Assembly (NCBI GenBank): GCA_002179805.1
Contig: NAVB01000265.1
Span: forward strand, 1 to 34,623
Length of the DNA stretch: 34,623 nucleotides
Reading direction: 5' to 3'
From: Acanthamoeba lenticulata
Taxonomy: Eukaryota; Discosea; Longamoebia; Acanthamoebidae
Position numbers and translations under genes: made by a program. A model generated the notes under the pieces. That model searched no databases, was not told the DNA's origin, and worked only from the letters and a program-made list of their open reading frames with translations. Of this stretch, positions 10,546-21,480 are shown piece after piece. How positions within the stretch are numbered: position 1 is the stretch's first letter; every line of letters starts with the position of its first letter.

Positions 10546-11869
10546 ATGAAGCCAGCAACCATGAACAAGCCAGGGAGGCCAAAGAAGGAGTGTTTGGGTA
10601 TTGATGGGCTTGTTGAGGAGGCTTTGAGCGTGCTTGACATGGGGCAGTGGATGGAGGTGGTTCGGGCCCTCTGCCGCTTCAATCGGTACAGCTTTAGCCC
10701 TGAAAACGCCTTGGCAAGCGAGTACATCCACACCACGCTCGCGAAAGTACCACTGTTGCAGGTACTTGCACTTACCTTTCATGACTATCGTTTGCTCACT
10801 CTATGGAAAACAATGGCTGCCTTCCTCCATTGAAGGTGGAGTACCAAGAGTTCACGATGCCATGTACAGCTCATGTGACTAGAAACGTGATCGCCACTCT
10901 GCCGGGCAACTGGAGCGGCCAAACATCAAGAGAACAGCAGGAGGACAACCTGACGGAGGAACAGGATAAGATCTTTCTGGTGGGCGCCCACTACGACTCC
11001 ATCTCCGAGGATCCAATGACGTTTGCGCCCGGCGCGGTGGACAATGCCACCGGCACGGCGGGCGTGATGGAGCTGGCGCGCGTCTTTGCAGAGTTGAGGC
11101 ACAAGCACCCCGACCTACCCATGCACACCATGCAGTTCATCCTGTTCTCTGGTATGTTCATGTGTTGGAAGCTTGGAAGCAAACCGCTTATCATGTGTTT
11201 GATGTTCATGGAGCCCAGGAGAAGAGCAAGACTACGTCGGGAGCAAGGCGCATGTAGCCCGTTTGGTTGAGAACAATCAGCTTCATAACATCGGGCTGGT
11301 CATCAACCTCGACATGATCGGTTGGCACAACCCCAAGGGTATGCTAGCTCCCGCCGCCAAGACCATCACAGGTGAGAGAGCTCTCCAGTTTACACCTTCA
11401 ACACTTGCAGACCGGACTGTAGCGATCGAGACGCAGAAGGAGTGCGAGCCTATCGCGGACCTCTTTGTCAAGGTCGCCGCCGAGGTCGCAACAATCCAGG
11501 TTGCGAAGAGCCTCAAGGCCTGGGGATCCGACCACGTCCCCTACCTCCGCAAGTACGTACCTGTCCTACACATGGTCAGCCGCTTCGATCGGGTTGTGCA
11601 AGGGGGCTGACCATGTGCATTCCAATTGAAACGTTCCCACCAGGGGAGTGCCCGCCGTCTTGACCAACAACAACAAGTGCGACGAGTACTGGTTCTACCA
11701 CACGACAGCAGACACGGAGGATCAGGTCGACGAAACTGTTTCAGAACAGATTCTACGACTGGATGTCGCCGTCCTCGCGCGCTTCGCCTTCGGCCACGCG
11801 TCGGTTTCGAAGGAGACCATCGCTCGACTGCAGAGCAAAGCCAAGCGCCTCGAGAGCGTCTGGGGCTAA
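10546..11869 (+). CDS. M28-family zinc aminopeptidase
   Basis: Exons 10546-10761, 10836-11151, 11219-11371, 11411-11552 and 11644-11869 give 1053 nt, 350 aa. Paired-zinc ligands are visible in order: FLVGAHYDSIS (His ~124), GAVDNATGTAG (bridging Asp ~141), FSGEEQ (catalytic Glu and ligand Glu ~178-179), NLDMIGW (Asp) and YWFYHTTADT (His). These are the five ligands and general base of M28 co-catalytic zinc exopeptidases, which remove N-terminal residues. The N-terminal 70 residues resemble the helical lead-in of bacterial secreted M28 enzymes, but no signal peptide follows the chosen ATG. An in-frame TGA lies upstream, so a secretion signal would need an unseen first exon. Converges with the RING-CH gene. 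Confidence 0.92.
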
Positions 11870-12072
11870 TCGTCATCTTGTTTCGCCAACTGAAGCAGCT
11901 GGATGACCGAATTGCTCTCAGGCAAAACGAAGGAGCTCATGCCGCCAGTTGGATTCCTTCTCGCACGCAGCGTGGAAGGCGATCACTATTCATACCGCCA
12001 CCATCGTCACTTTGGCGGTACACACCGACCGTGTAGGTTAATTCTTTGTACAACGACGAAAGCGCTTGTGCT

Positions 12073-13363
12073 CTAGTTTACTTCGACGATGAGGTCATCG
12101 GCCTTCTCGAGCACCCGACGCGAGAGGTGCTCCACGAGCTTGTAGATCGACACCGTCGCCCTATGCACGGAGAAACAGTCATGAGCAGCCCCAGCAACAC
12201 GCGCGTAAGATCCCAGAAGAGACAGAAAACGGCGAGAGGAGGAGGCACACGCTACCTGCACAAGCCGATGAAGACAACAATACAGAAGAGGAAGGTTCCC
12301 ACATTGTCGTTGCCTCCACGACCCAGAAGCGGCAGTGGTCCGCGCATCAACGTCTGTGTGAAGCACACGAAAGTCAAGAAACTGCAGAGAGTGGAGTAAA
12401 TGGGCTCGCTACGTCGTGTGGTGTCACTAGGCAGTTGGTGGATGACGTACGACCATGTGCAAGCCGCCAGCTAAGCCCACCTGCAGGAGCCATCGTACTC
12501 ACACAAATGAGAACGACTGTGGAGCGGAGTGAAGCAAGAACAGGAGAGGAGAAGGAGGCGCACCACAGAGAGGCCCGATACGATGTGGTAGAAGTCGGGA
12601 ATCCACCACGACTGCCACGCCCTCTCCTCGTCGGGCGTGAGACAGTAGTCAATCAACTTCCACACGTAGCCCGACTGCAGTGACGTGGGCACGACGCAAG
12701 GTGAGTGAGAGCCGAGAGGCAAATGTGGTGTAGTGCAAGCTACATACCAGCCACACGATGATAACGAGCGTGAGCAACGTGAGTGCGTGAAGGACCCACC
12801 GCGATCGTAGGTAAGACGACATGGCTGTTCGTCGAAAGTTGTACTTGTACTTGCCTGGTGCGGGGGAAGCGTGAGCAGGTCACCACGATACACTACCATT
12901 ATTGCAGAGGGACATACAGTTGTCGCACTGGTAGTACGAGTGTGGGTTTTGGCTGGTCTGCGTAAAGAAGATTAAAGCGTGGTGAAATAAGGCCTACTAC
13001 GACACGACCACAAGGACGTGCACGAACCTTTCGCCATTGATTGAGGCACTCGAGATGCACGTATTTGATGCTGCCCTTACACTTGCACGGCGAGATGAGA
13101 CGGCCCAGCTCGGCTTCCTCTTCCTCCCCGCCTAAACATATTTTACACTGTTTGCCTTCAGGAGCCGCTGGTTGCTCAGGCTCTCGTGGCAGGTTTGTTG
13201 CTGAGTCGTCTTGATCCACGTCGGCAAATGCCGCACCTCCTCTCCTGCGCAGATTGCTGCCTGCCACCTCAGGTTCATTGTTGTACTCGCCCGCAAGGGG
13301 CGCATGCCCATCAGGCTGGTGGTCTGCTTCTGGCCTCGCAGCGCTTTCTGGTGAAGCATCCAT
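12073..13363 (-). CDS. RING-CH (MARCH-type) membrane E3 ubiquitin ligase
   Basis: Seven exons: 13363-13028, 12957-12918, 12854-12748, 12674-12564, 12470-12454, 12381-12256, 12160-12073 (825 nt, 274 aa). The RING-CH motif begins CKICLG (C73, C76), continues with CKCKG (C93, C95) and VHLECLNQW (H103, C106), and closes with CDNC (C123, C126): the C4HC3 order with C-x-C that defines MARCH proteins. Hydrophobic segments follow at about 144-161, 190-213 and 230-247, so it is an integral membrane ligase. A charged helix (KLVEHLSRRVLEKADDLI) ends the protein. It should transfer ubiquitin to membrane proteins, using an E2 bound by the RING. Exon 5 is only 17 nt; omitting it breaks the frame. The acidic, disordered N terminus lacks recognisable domains. 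Confidence 0.9.
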
Positions 13364-13543
13364 CTTGTGTGCGTAGCTGTGCTGCGTGACGCAGGCGTTC
13401 GCTTTTTGTTTTTTCTCTTTTTTAAGATTATATATTTTGGGTAAGAGTCCGGGAAAAATCGTGGCACCACTTGCGGTGATTGGCCAGAGGGGGTTGCTCT
13501 TGGGAGAGTTGTGTACAAGGGAGGAGAGTCAAGGGGGGCAGGT

Positions 13544-16316
13544 TCAGTCCTTGCTCTTGCTCAGCATGGCTTTGGCCTCCTTCCTGATAGTCGCCGAGAG
13601 CCACGTGCCTTTGCTCTTCTTTCCTGCTTCGGTCGGCAAGGAATCGGCCGATACGCGCAGGGCAGGAGGGCAGCTGGTGATCGATAATAATAATGAGGTG
13701 GAGGCAACGTCAAAGCAGGAAGGACAGAACAGAGGAAGACTCACCTTTGGACCTGCGATTCTCGGAGCTTGATGAGAGGCATCAGCTTGAGGTCGGCCTC
13801 AGCCAACAGCATCGACTGCTCCTGTGAACGAGAAAGGAACGACACGACGATCAGGCCGCCACCCTTTACTTGAACGACGTGTCGGAGGAGGAAGGAGACG
13901 CACGAGTTCGGGAAGGTTCTGGGTGAGCTCGGGCAGGTGCTTGCTGGTGTGCTTTACTATACAGTCGAGGTGAGAGATCCTGACCTGTACATGACAACCG
14001 CGTCAGAAGTGGTGAAGATGGGGCAAAACATCACACAGGGGCGTCCTTACGCTCTTCTCCATGGAGACGTCCAGGGCCGCGGCCGAGAGGTCCCACGTTC
14101 GCTCGGTCTCCCCCTTGGCCTGCACATCGCGTCATAAGGAGAAGGAAGGATGAAAACGAGTGATGTGTAAAACGTACCATGATCGCTTTAAAAAAGTTGA
14201 TGACGTTCTCAGCCTGCTCGTCGACCAATACGTTCATCGGCTCTGCAAGTGGAGGAGATGAGGGGAGCATTCATAAGCCAAGATGGAGCCAAGGGAAGAA
14301 GAAAAGAGTCAAGAGGTCCTTTTGTACCCATGTAGGGCTCCTTGGTGCCGAAGCGCATGCCGTTGGCCAGGTTCTGCAGCGTCTTCGTCACCAGCGTCAG
14401 GTGTCGCTGTGCCTCGGGCGACGGCGGCTCTTTGGTGTGCGATAGACATCCCCGCGCGACGGTCCGAGTCATTCATTCACCCGACGGGCAGGGCGAGGCG
14501 AGGAGAAGACGAACCGTCAACGAGCCCAAAATTGTGGGGCGCGAGGATGGCTGGGCAGAAGAAACGGAGGAAAAGGAAGCCGCCCACGAGCTTGAGGGCG
14601 CTGTCGGGGAAGTACTGCTTCACCTTGGCGTAGAGGTGCTGCCACACGACCCTGATCGACGCTCATTTGGGTCAGAGCTCACATTCACGTGCTTGGCGGA
14701 AAACAGTCTCCCCACTCACGCAAGGGGGCATTTGCGCACCGAAACTCGTCGGGCAGAGCGTCGAGCGAGTTAAGGATGCTGGAGAGGAAGTCGCTGGTGG
14801 ACCTGAGCAACTCCTGGAGGTTCCTCGCGCGGTCTTCTGAGTCCTGCAGCTTGAGCGGGTCGATCTGTGACCAGAGAGGAGGCACATGTGTTGGGTACAT
14901 CATTGTTTGTTAGCAGCTGCTGCTTATCGAAGACGCTGATTGGCCCGGGCGAGCGCTGGCGAGGGCAGCACCTCAGTATTGCCGGGGTTCTGGCACACGC
15001 GGGTCACGAGGCCCTTGAGGGTGGTGCTGAGGTAGCCCATTCCAAACATGCGGCAGAACTCGATGAGCATGATGGTGGCCATGTTGTTCGATCGCAACAG
15101 GGTCGCGGTTTCCGATCCGTCTGCCGCAGACGGAACGTTGTTCAACAATTAAGCATTCAAAAATGAATAAATTAGTAAGGAAAAAATAAAGAAAAAAAAT
15201 GGAATACCCTTCTCAGAGAACTGATCAACCTCGCGGCTCATAATGCATTTGACCAGCTCTACGGCCGAGTCCTGGGCTCGCGCGAGGGAGAGCAGGGCCT
15301 GAGCCAGCTTGTCGTCGTCCGACGACAGGAAACACAGGAGCGTCGCGCAGAGGAAAGAGTCGTTGAACAGAATCGAAACGAAACGCTTGTATCTGCGGTA
15401 ATGGTTACTACTTGGCTCGCGAGTAGGCAAATGGCACACGAGGCGAGAACAATGAAGGAGCATGCGTACCGGACATACTGGATCTTGAGGCGCAGCTCGT
15501 TGAGCTTGGGGGCCTTCTCTTTCTTCTTGGGCGAGAACGAGATCCGGCGGGTTTTTTGCTTCTCCCCGCTCCCGTTGGCCATGCAGTACCTATGTTGGAA
15601 GCACCCATTGTGTAAGGGACGAGCAGGAAACCAATGGCATGTTGAAGGGAGATGATGATACCACTGGTCGACCAGTTCTTCATTCCACCGCCGATCGATG
15701 GCCACAGTCACTTCGCCCACCAGCTTGTCCGCTGCATCAAAGAAGCAGAAGGCGCGTGTGAGCTAGGTAGAGGGCCAGGCAAATGCCATGGAGGGCACAA
15801 GCGAATACCATCAGCCCCGTCGGCCTTCTCCCACACCTGGACCAGGAGGGTGTTGACAGGAGCCGCAACATTGCTGGAGTGCCCACCAAGCCCCCAGGCG
15901 CAAGCCATAAGTACTACTTGCCGCAGCTGGTATTTTTTTGGCGGGAAAGCAGAGGGAAGGGGTTGTACAGGACGGCTTCGTGGCGCCAGGAGGGCGTTGT
16001 GATATTTTGTGAAGCAGGAGTCAGCACTCGGTCGTTCCCGAGCGTGGCTATGCAGTACACGCCACCGCTGGAGTCGCTTCATCAAAATTAGTGCCAAATG
16101 CAAATAACATTTTTTGAAAGAAAATGTAGAGTTAGAGCACATCCGTACGTGGATAGAATCACAGGCAGGGCCCCGGAGTCGAACGGGCGTGCCCCTACCA
16201 CTGCAGTCGATGAGGAGGTGGAAGTGAGTTAACGGCACTCAGGCGGGAAAAAAGACCCAAATAGAAAGAAAAAGTAAAGCGGCACCATTCAGGTAGAGCT
16301 TGCCCAGGTGCTCCAT
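13544..16316 (-). CDS. C2-domain Ras GTPase-activating protein
   Basis: Sixteen exons: 16316-16286, 16200-16149, 16076-15918, 15873-15809, 15731-15662, 15589-15470, 15392-15208, 15120-14972, 14864-14740, 14651-14515, 14429-14328, 14242-14178, 14119-14051, 13984-13904, 13821-13753, 13618-13544 (1554 nt, 517 aa). Residues 1-125 form a C2-like domain (KLYLNVVGARPFDSG, VYCIATLG, LLVQVWEKADGAD). The RasGAP domain follows (~165-420), with the arginine-finger region TLLRSNNMAT (Arg ~236) and the structural FLR motif GGFLFLRFFCPAILAP (~341-356). It should switch off Ras-type GTPases at membranes, with C2 giving lipid or calcium binding. The last junction is uncertain: I used a CAG/gtcc donor and an AAAG acceptor, ending KAMLSKSKD. 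A stronger gtgagt donor at 13744 leads to a different tail. Confidence 0.9.
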
Positions 16317-16779
16317 GCGCTCTACTCTCTCTCTCTCTCCTCCCGAGAAGATGTACTCAAGTGTCCTCGCTTATCGGTCAATAAAATACAAAAATGGCTC
16401 TATCGGGATGGTGTTGGCCCGGGCTGCCCATTGGCTCAAAAGTGTCGATTTATTCCCGTGTCTGCCAATCCCAGCATCGGCAGTCCGCTGAGCACATCGG
16501 CTAAAAACCTTCACTTTGCTCCCTGCGCGAACGGCCCGTCCTGACATCGCGCAGGCTGGTGGAAGGATCTTACGAAAGAGCAAGCGCCAAGGCAAACCAA
16601 CCATTTGGACAACAAATAAAGCCGGCCGTGGGGGCCGCTCTCTTGTGTAGTAGTAACGATGAAAGAAAGGTTTCCTGTACAAGCCGACCTGATGGTGGTG
16701 GAGGGTGGAGGTGCTGCGCGAAAGAGCAACCAACTAGAGGGCATAAAAAGGGCGCTCTCCCTTGCCCTCCCCCCTGCTC
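16317..16779. other. Intergenic stretch between SLU7 and RasGAP genes
   Basis: 463 bp between two genes on the - strand. It should contain the SLU7 3' region and the RasGAP promoter and leader. A CT run (16325-16339, GA on the coding strand) lies just upstream of the RasGAP ATG. No gene or RNA was recognised. Confidence 0.5.
16325..16339. repeat. CT/GA dinucleotide run in the RasGAP leader
   Basis: About seven CT units on the + strand, purine-rich (GA) on the RasGAP coding strand, ending about 9 nt before its ATG. Confidence 0.8.
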
Positions 16780-18504
16780 TCACTTGGCGCCACCACCGGC
16801 GGGCTTCTTGGGGGCAGGGGAGAGGAAGGCGGCCATGGGGTCGTCGGCGCGGGTGCGCTTGAGGCGATAGGCCTCCATCTCCTCCTCGGAGACTTCGTAG
16901 GTGTCGCCGCTGGCCGAGTTGTACTTGCGCTTGCGCTCGTCCTTTTCGACGTACTGCTTGGCCCGCTCTTCCTCCTTGCGTACGGCCTCCTCGAGCTTCT
17001 TCTTCTTGTCCTCTTCCTCCTTCTGGCGCTCCTCCTTGGACTTCTTGCCCTTGGAGGCGATGGCGTCCTGTGCGGCCTTGCTCTCCTCCTCCTGCTCCCT
17101 CTGACGCTTGAGCAGCGCGCCCTGCATCTCGCGCACGAGGGCCTCGCGCGCCGTACGGCCGGCCTCGCCCGTGCAGTACGAGTTGCGGACGGTCTGACGA
17201 CAGCAGGAGTAGCCCCACTCGCCGTTCTCCCAGTAGGAGCCCCACACGCTGGTGTGGTTGTTCTTGTAGACGTCCTCCTCGTACTTGCTGCGCGCGGTGA
17301 CCTTGCTCTCCTGGCCCTTGACGAGAGTGCCGTCGCGCGAGTACTCGACGTAGGCCTCGGTCTGGGCAAAGCGCAGCTCCTGCGGGAGCTCCTTCTGGTC
17401 GGCGCCGCCGTACTTCTTGAGGATGGCCTCCTTCTGCAGCTGCTGTAGGTCCTTCTTCCGGTCGACGAACTGCTGGTGCAGCAGCTCGGCCTGCGAGGGC
17501 GACGCTTGCACGTGGATCTCTTGGCCCCGCTCGTAGGCCTCCCACGCGTACGCTTGGATTTGTCCGAACCGCACGGCATCGCCCGTCGCGCGCACAAAGT
17601 TGTCGCCGCCGAACATCTGGTCCTCGGCGGGCTTGTGCGGCGTCGGGTTCTCGCGCATGGAGCGCGTCTTCGGGTCGTAGTAGGCTGATTCGAGCGACAA
17701 GTTGCGCAGATACTTGGCCGTGTCCTCGCGAATCCTCAGGTTCCTGACGGTAGTACGCGTACGCGGGTCCTTGGACTGCAGCAGTTCGCCACCGTCCAAG
17801 AAGTCGGCCTTTTCGTCATCGTCCGCCTGCTCTTGCTCCTCCTCGTCGACGTCGAGGTCGGGGTCGTCCAACTCATCGACCAGGCTTGGCTCTGCCTTCT
17901 TCTCCTTTTTCTTGCCCTCGTGCGGAAACCGCTTCTGTGCGGGGTCGGGCTCGGTCATGAACTGGCTGGCGAGCTGCTCCTGCTTTACCTTGCGCCGCAT
18001 TTGCTCGGTTTTCTCGAACCGCCGCACCACGTCTTCGTGCATGGCTGGATCGTAACCGTTCCAGCGATCGCGCTTTCCTTCAAAATCGAACTCGAGCGTT
18101 CGCACGTACTCGTCGGGCTTGAGGTCGGCATTAGTCCACTTGGCACCCTTGGCACGAGGACGTTCTACGCATTCCTTCGTTTGATGCGAGGTGGCACCGC
18201 AATTCTCACAAGCGCCCTTTCTCCATTTGGTGGCAGCTTTCCCCTTGAAGACACCTCGCGCATACCACTCGGTCACACCGGCCTTCGAGTGTTGCTTTTC
18301 CTTTGTCATCCTCTGATGCTTAAGCGAGGGTGCCTCGCGCGAGAGATACCAGGGAGCATTTGCGATGTACTGAGGAATGTGAGGATTGATGTCATTTCCC
18401 TCTTCGTCCTTGAGCGCAGGCGCCGTGCCAGCCTTTCGGGCCTCATCGAGCTCTTGCTCTTTGCGCCAATCGGCCTTGGACTTGAACTCTTTTGATGACG
18501 CCAT
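16780..18504 (-). CDS. SLU7: Pre-mRNA splicing factor SLU7
   Basis: Intronless, 574 aa. The N terminus has NPHIPQYIANAPWYL, a SLU7 signature. A CCHC zinc knuckle, CENCGATSHQTKEC (C99, C102, H107, C112, spacing C-x2-C-x4-H-x4-C), follows. The body keeps KWTNADLKPDEYVRTLEFDF, RDRWNGYDP and the conserved stretch ending SVWGSYW. It acts in the second step of splicing, helping choose the 3' splice site. The last quarter is Lys/Glu-rich coiled coil with basic clusters suited to nuclear import, and length matches the family. It is one of only two intronless genes here, which is notable for a splicing gene in so intron-rich a region. Confidence 0.97.
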   Translation of the reverse strand: MASSKEFKSKADWRKEQELDEARKAGTAPALKDEEGNDINPHIPQYIANAPWYLSREAPSLKHQRMTKEKQHSKAGVTEWYARGVFKGKAATKWRKGACENCGATSHQTKECVERPRAKGAKWTNADLKPDEYVRTLEFDFEGKRDRWNGYDPAMHEDVVRRFEKTEQMRRKVKQEQLASQFMTEPDPAQKRFPHEGKKKEKKAEPSLVDELDDPDLDVDEEEQEQADDDEKADFLDGGELLQSKDPRTRTTVRNLRIREDTAKYLRNLSLESAYYDPKTRSMRENPTPHKPAEDQMFGGDNFVRATGDAVRFGQIQAYAWEAYERGQEIHVQASPSQAELLHQQFVDRKKDLQQLQKEAILKKYGGADQKELPQELRFAQTEAYVEYSRDGTLVKGQESKVTARSKYEEDVYKNNHTSVWGSYWENGEWGYSCCRQTVRNSYCTGEAGRTAREALVREMQGALLKRQREQEEESKAAQDAIASKGKKSKEERQKEEEDKKKKLEEAVRKEEERAKQYVEKDERKRKYNSASGDTYEVSEEEMEAYRLKRTRADDPMAAFLSPAPKKPAGGGAK

Positions 18505-18760
18505 CTACCGCACAAAAGAAGCCAATTCGACTGCCGGGATCGCCAGGGGCAACAGCTGCCCCCTTCTTTTTCTTCGCCTTTGCTCTTGGCCCGTGGAAAA
18601 AACCCGGAATAAATAGCGAAGAAAAATTAGCAATAAATGGTTGATTTTTTAATTTTTAGTTTTTGCTTCTTCTTGGCAGCCAAGTGAAGAGAACAGGGGA
18701 GCAGCTGCAGGTGCGGTCGTAGCAGGGAGGAGGAAGAAGAAGAGGACCGAGCTATTTTTC

Positions 18761-21292
18761 TTAGTAGACACGCTTGACTGGGGGCACGTAGGGCATCTCG
18801 TCGTCGAGGGGCTTGTCGTGGACGGGCCTGTAGTCGAGCTTGACCTTGCCGGTCTCCATGTCCATCCAGGACAGGGTGTGCTTGGTCCAGTTGGCGTCGT
18901 CCCTCTCCGGGAAGTCCTCGCGCGCGTGCGCACCTCGGCTCTCCTTGCGGGCCTCGGCGCTGTGCATGGTGAGCACGGCCTGCGAGAGCAGGTTCTGCAG
19001 CTCGAGCGTCTCCACGAGGTCGGTGTTCCACACCAGCGAGCGGTCGACGGTCTTCACCTCCTTGAACATGTCGTACACCTCGTCGATCAGCTTCACGCCC
19101 TCCTGCAGGGTCTCGCCCGTACGGAACACGGCAGCGTTGTTCTGCATCACCCTGTGTGTTTGTGTTTTTTACCCCGAAGCCATGACGTCAGGTCTTGCTT
19201 GTGGGGCTTGATGTTGAGGAAGATGGACACGTACCTCTGCATCTTGTCGCGGATCTCCGCAGTGCGGTACTTGCCGTTGGCGAAGCGGAGCTTGTCCAGG
19301 TTGTGGATGGCCTCAAGACCGGCGTTCTTGGGAAGCGGCTTGTGGGGCGTGTCTACAACACACAAACAACGTCAGGGCTTGCCAGGTTCGCGTCATGCTC
19401 GAAACAAGAAAAGGGAATGAAGAACGTACCCTTCTTGAGGGTCTCCTCCACGCGGTTGGCGACGGCACGGCCGAAGACGACAATGTCGAGGAGCGAGTTG
19501 GCGCCAAGCCTGTTAGCGCCGTGGACAGACACGCAAGCAGCCTCACCAGCGGCCATGAGGCCCGGAACGACGGTGTCGGGGTTGTCGCCTGTATCCCGCC
19601 CCACTCGTCAGACTATTTCCCACACTAAAAAACCAAAATTAAAATTAAAATAACGGACCCTTCTTGGTGACGACCTCGCCGTGGTAGTTGGTGGGCACGC
19701 CGCCCATGTTGTAGTGGACGGTGGGGAGAATGGGGATGGGCTCCTTGGTCACGTCGACGCCGGCAAAGATCTTGGCCGTCTCACTGATACCGGGCAGGCG
19801 CTCGGCAAGGATGTCGGCGGGGATGTGCGAGAGATCGAGCAGCACGTGGTCCTTGTGCTTGCCTGTTACGTTCACACCGCAGTTGCATGAGATGAGCGCC
19901 AGAAGACAGTCGCGACGAGGGGAGAAGAGCCATCGTACCGACACCGCGGCCAGCGCGGATCTCGAGGGTGATGGACCTGGAGACGACGTCGCGCGAGGCC
20001 AAGTCCTTGGCGGTCGGGGCGTAGCGCTCCATGAATCGCTCGCCGTCGCTGTTCCTCAGGATGCCACCCTCGCCGCGCGAGCCCTCAGTGATGAGGCACC
20101 CGGCGCCGTAGATACCCGTCGGGTGGAACTGGACAAACTCGAGGTCCTGGCAGGGCAGGCCGGCACGGACCGCCATGCCGTTACCGTCACCAGTGCACGT
20201 GTGGGCCGAGGTGGCCGAGAGGTAGGTACGACCGTAGCCCTGCACAACGTTTCTCGGCGAGGTGAGCATGACGATGAATGTGATAAAGCTGACGAAGGAA
20301 GAGGACGACGTACGCCGGTGGCGAGGACGGTCTGGTGGGAACGGAACCTGTGGATCTTGCCGTCCTCGAGGCAGAGGGCGACGACGCCACGGCACTCGCC
20401 GTTCTCCATGATGAGGTCGAGGGCAAAGTACTCGATGAAGAAGGTGCAGTTGTGCCTCACGGCCTGACCGTACAGAGTGTGCAGGAGCGAGTGGCCGGTA
20501 CGATCGGCGACGGCGCAGCACCTGTGGGCCTGGCCGCCCTTGCCAAAGTTGTAGCTCTGGCCACCGAAAGCGCGCTGGTAGATCTTGCCGTCCTCGGTAC
20601 GGGAGAAAGGCATGCCGTAGTGCTCAAGCTCAATGACGGAGGCGGGAGCCTCGCGGCACATGTAGTGAATGGCATCCTGATCGCCTGTCATTGATGTGTT
20701 AATTTGCCTGCATCTCCTTGAGGATAGGGGGAACAATAATTGAGTACCAAGCCAATCGCTGCCCTTGACGGTATCGTACGCATGCCAGCGCCAATCGTCG
20801 GCCTCGGCATTTCCGAGGGCGGCATTGATACCACCCTAGAGTAAGGAAGGAAGAATTCAGCACAAGGGTTGATCAATTCGAATTGGAGCTGCGCCTACCT
20901 GAGCGGCGACAGTGTGCGACCTAGTCGGGAAAAGCTTGGAAATGCAAGCAGTCTTGAAGCCCTTCTCGGTAAGGCCGAGGGCGGCACGCAGACCAGCACC
21001 ACCAGCACCGACGACCACGCAATCGTAGGTGTGGTCGACGACATCGTACGAGCTGGTCAAAGCGCCCTGCGAATCAGCCTGCGGGGTCGAGTTGGAAACC
21101 ACAGCGTAGTTCCTCCTGAACAGACCCGCAGTCGAGGGGGCAGCGGTCCTACCCGCGAAGGGGGACTTTTTTGTTGAATCAAAACGAGGAGATTAGATCA
21201 CATAGGAGCATTAATTGAGCATGATTGAATGATTAATGGGAGAGAGCATCTACCTGAAGGGCGCAGGATCGAGAGAAACGAGAAAGTCTCAT
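18761..21292 (-). CDS. SDHA: Succinate dehydrogenase flavoprotein subunit, mitochondrial
   Basis: Nine exons: 21292-21254, 21165-20899, 20835-20748, 20684-20314, 20239-19939, 19862-19659, 19588-19430, 19352-19235, 19151-18761 (1938 nt, 645 aa). The 39-nt first exon and start of the second encode an Arg/Ser-rich, acid-free leader, a mitochondrial import signal. The Rossmann FAD motif is at ~62-78 ([17 protein letters not shown]). [17 protein letters not shown] carries the histidine (~97) that binds FAD covalently. [20 protein letters not shown] and [20 protein letters not shown] contribute substrate and FAD sites. It oxidises succinate to fumarate in complex II and the citric-acid cycle, on the matrix side of the inner membrane. 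Full length; C terminus PPVKRVY is typical. Divergent from the Zn2Cys6 gene. Confidence 0.97.
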
Positions 21293-21480
21293 TTAACAGA
21301 TGCGGGGTGAAAGAATCAATTGGACCAAGCGTCAACCACCAAGCTGCCGTCGAACAAATCGAAGATCGACGTTCCGTTTACGCTGCGCGCACGTCAGCCT
21401 TCCTCGAATCCCGCCAAAGAAAGAAAACATTTTTCTTAAATCTTTCCTCTCTACTGGGGAAGCTTGGAGCACCAGCAAAG
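21293..21480. promoter_or_regulatory. Compact divergent promoter between SDHA and the Zn2Cys6 gene
   Basis: Only 188 bp separate the two divergent ATGs, so both promoters must share or overlap this interval. I found no convincing TATA box. Confidence 0.45.

Noticed and set aside
16762..17448. 228-codon Leu-rich open frame on the + strand
   Set aside because: Mirror image of the Lys/Glu-rich SLU7 C-terminus; its hydrophobicity is an artefact of the complement.
19721..20467. 248-codon open frame on the + strand
   Set aside because: Crosses and opposes well-conserved SDHA exons.
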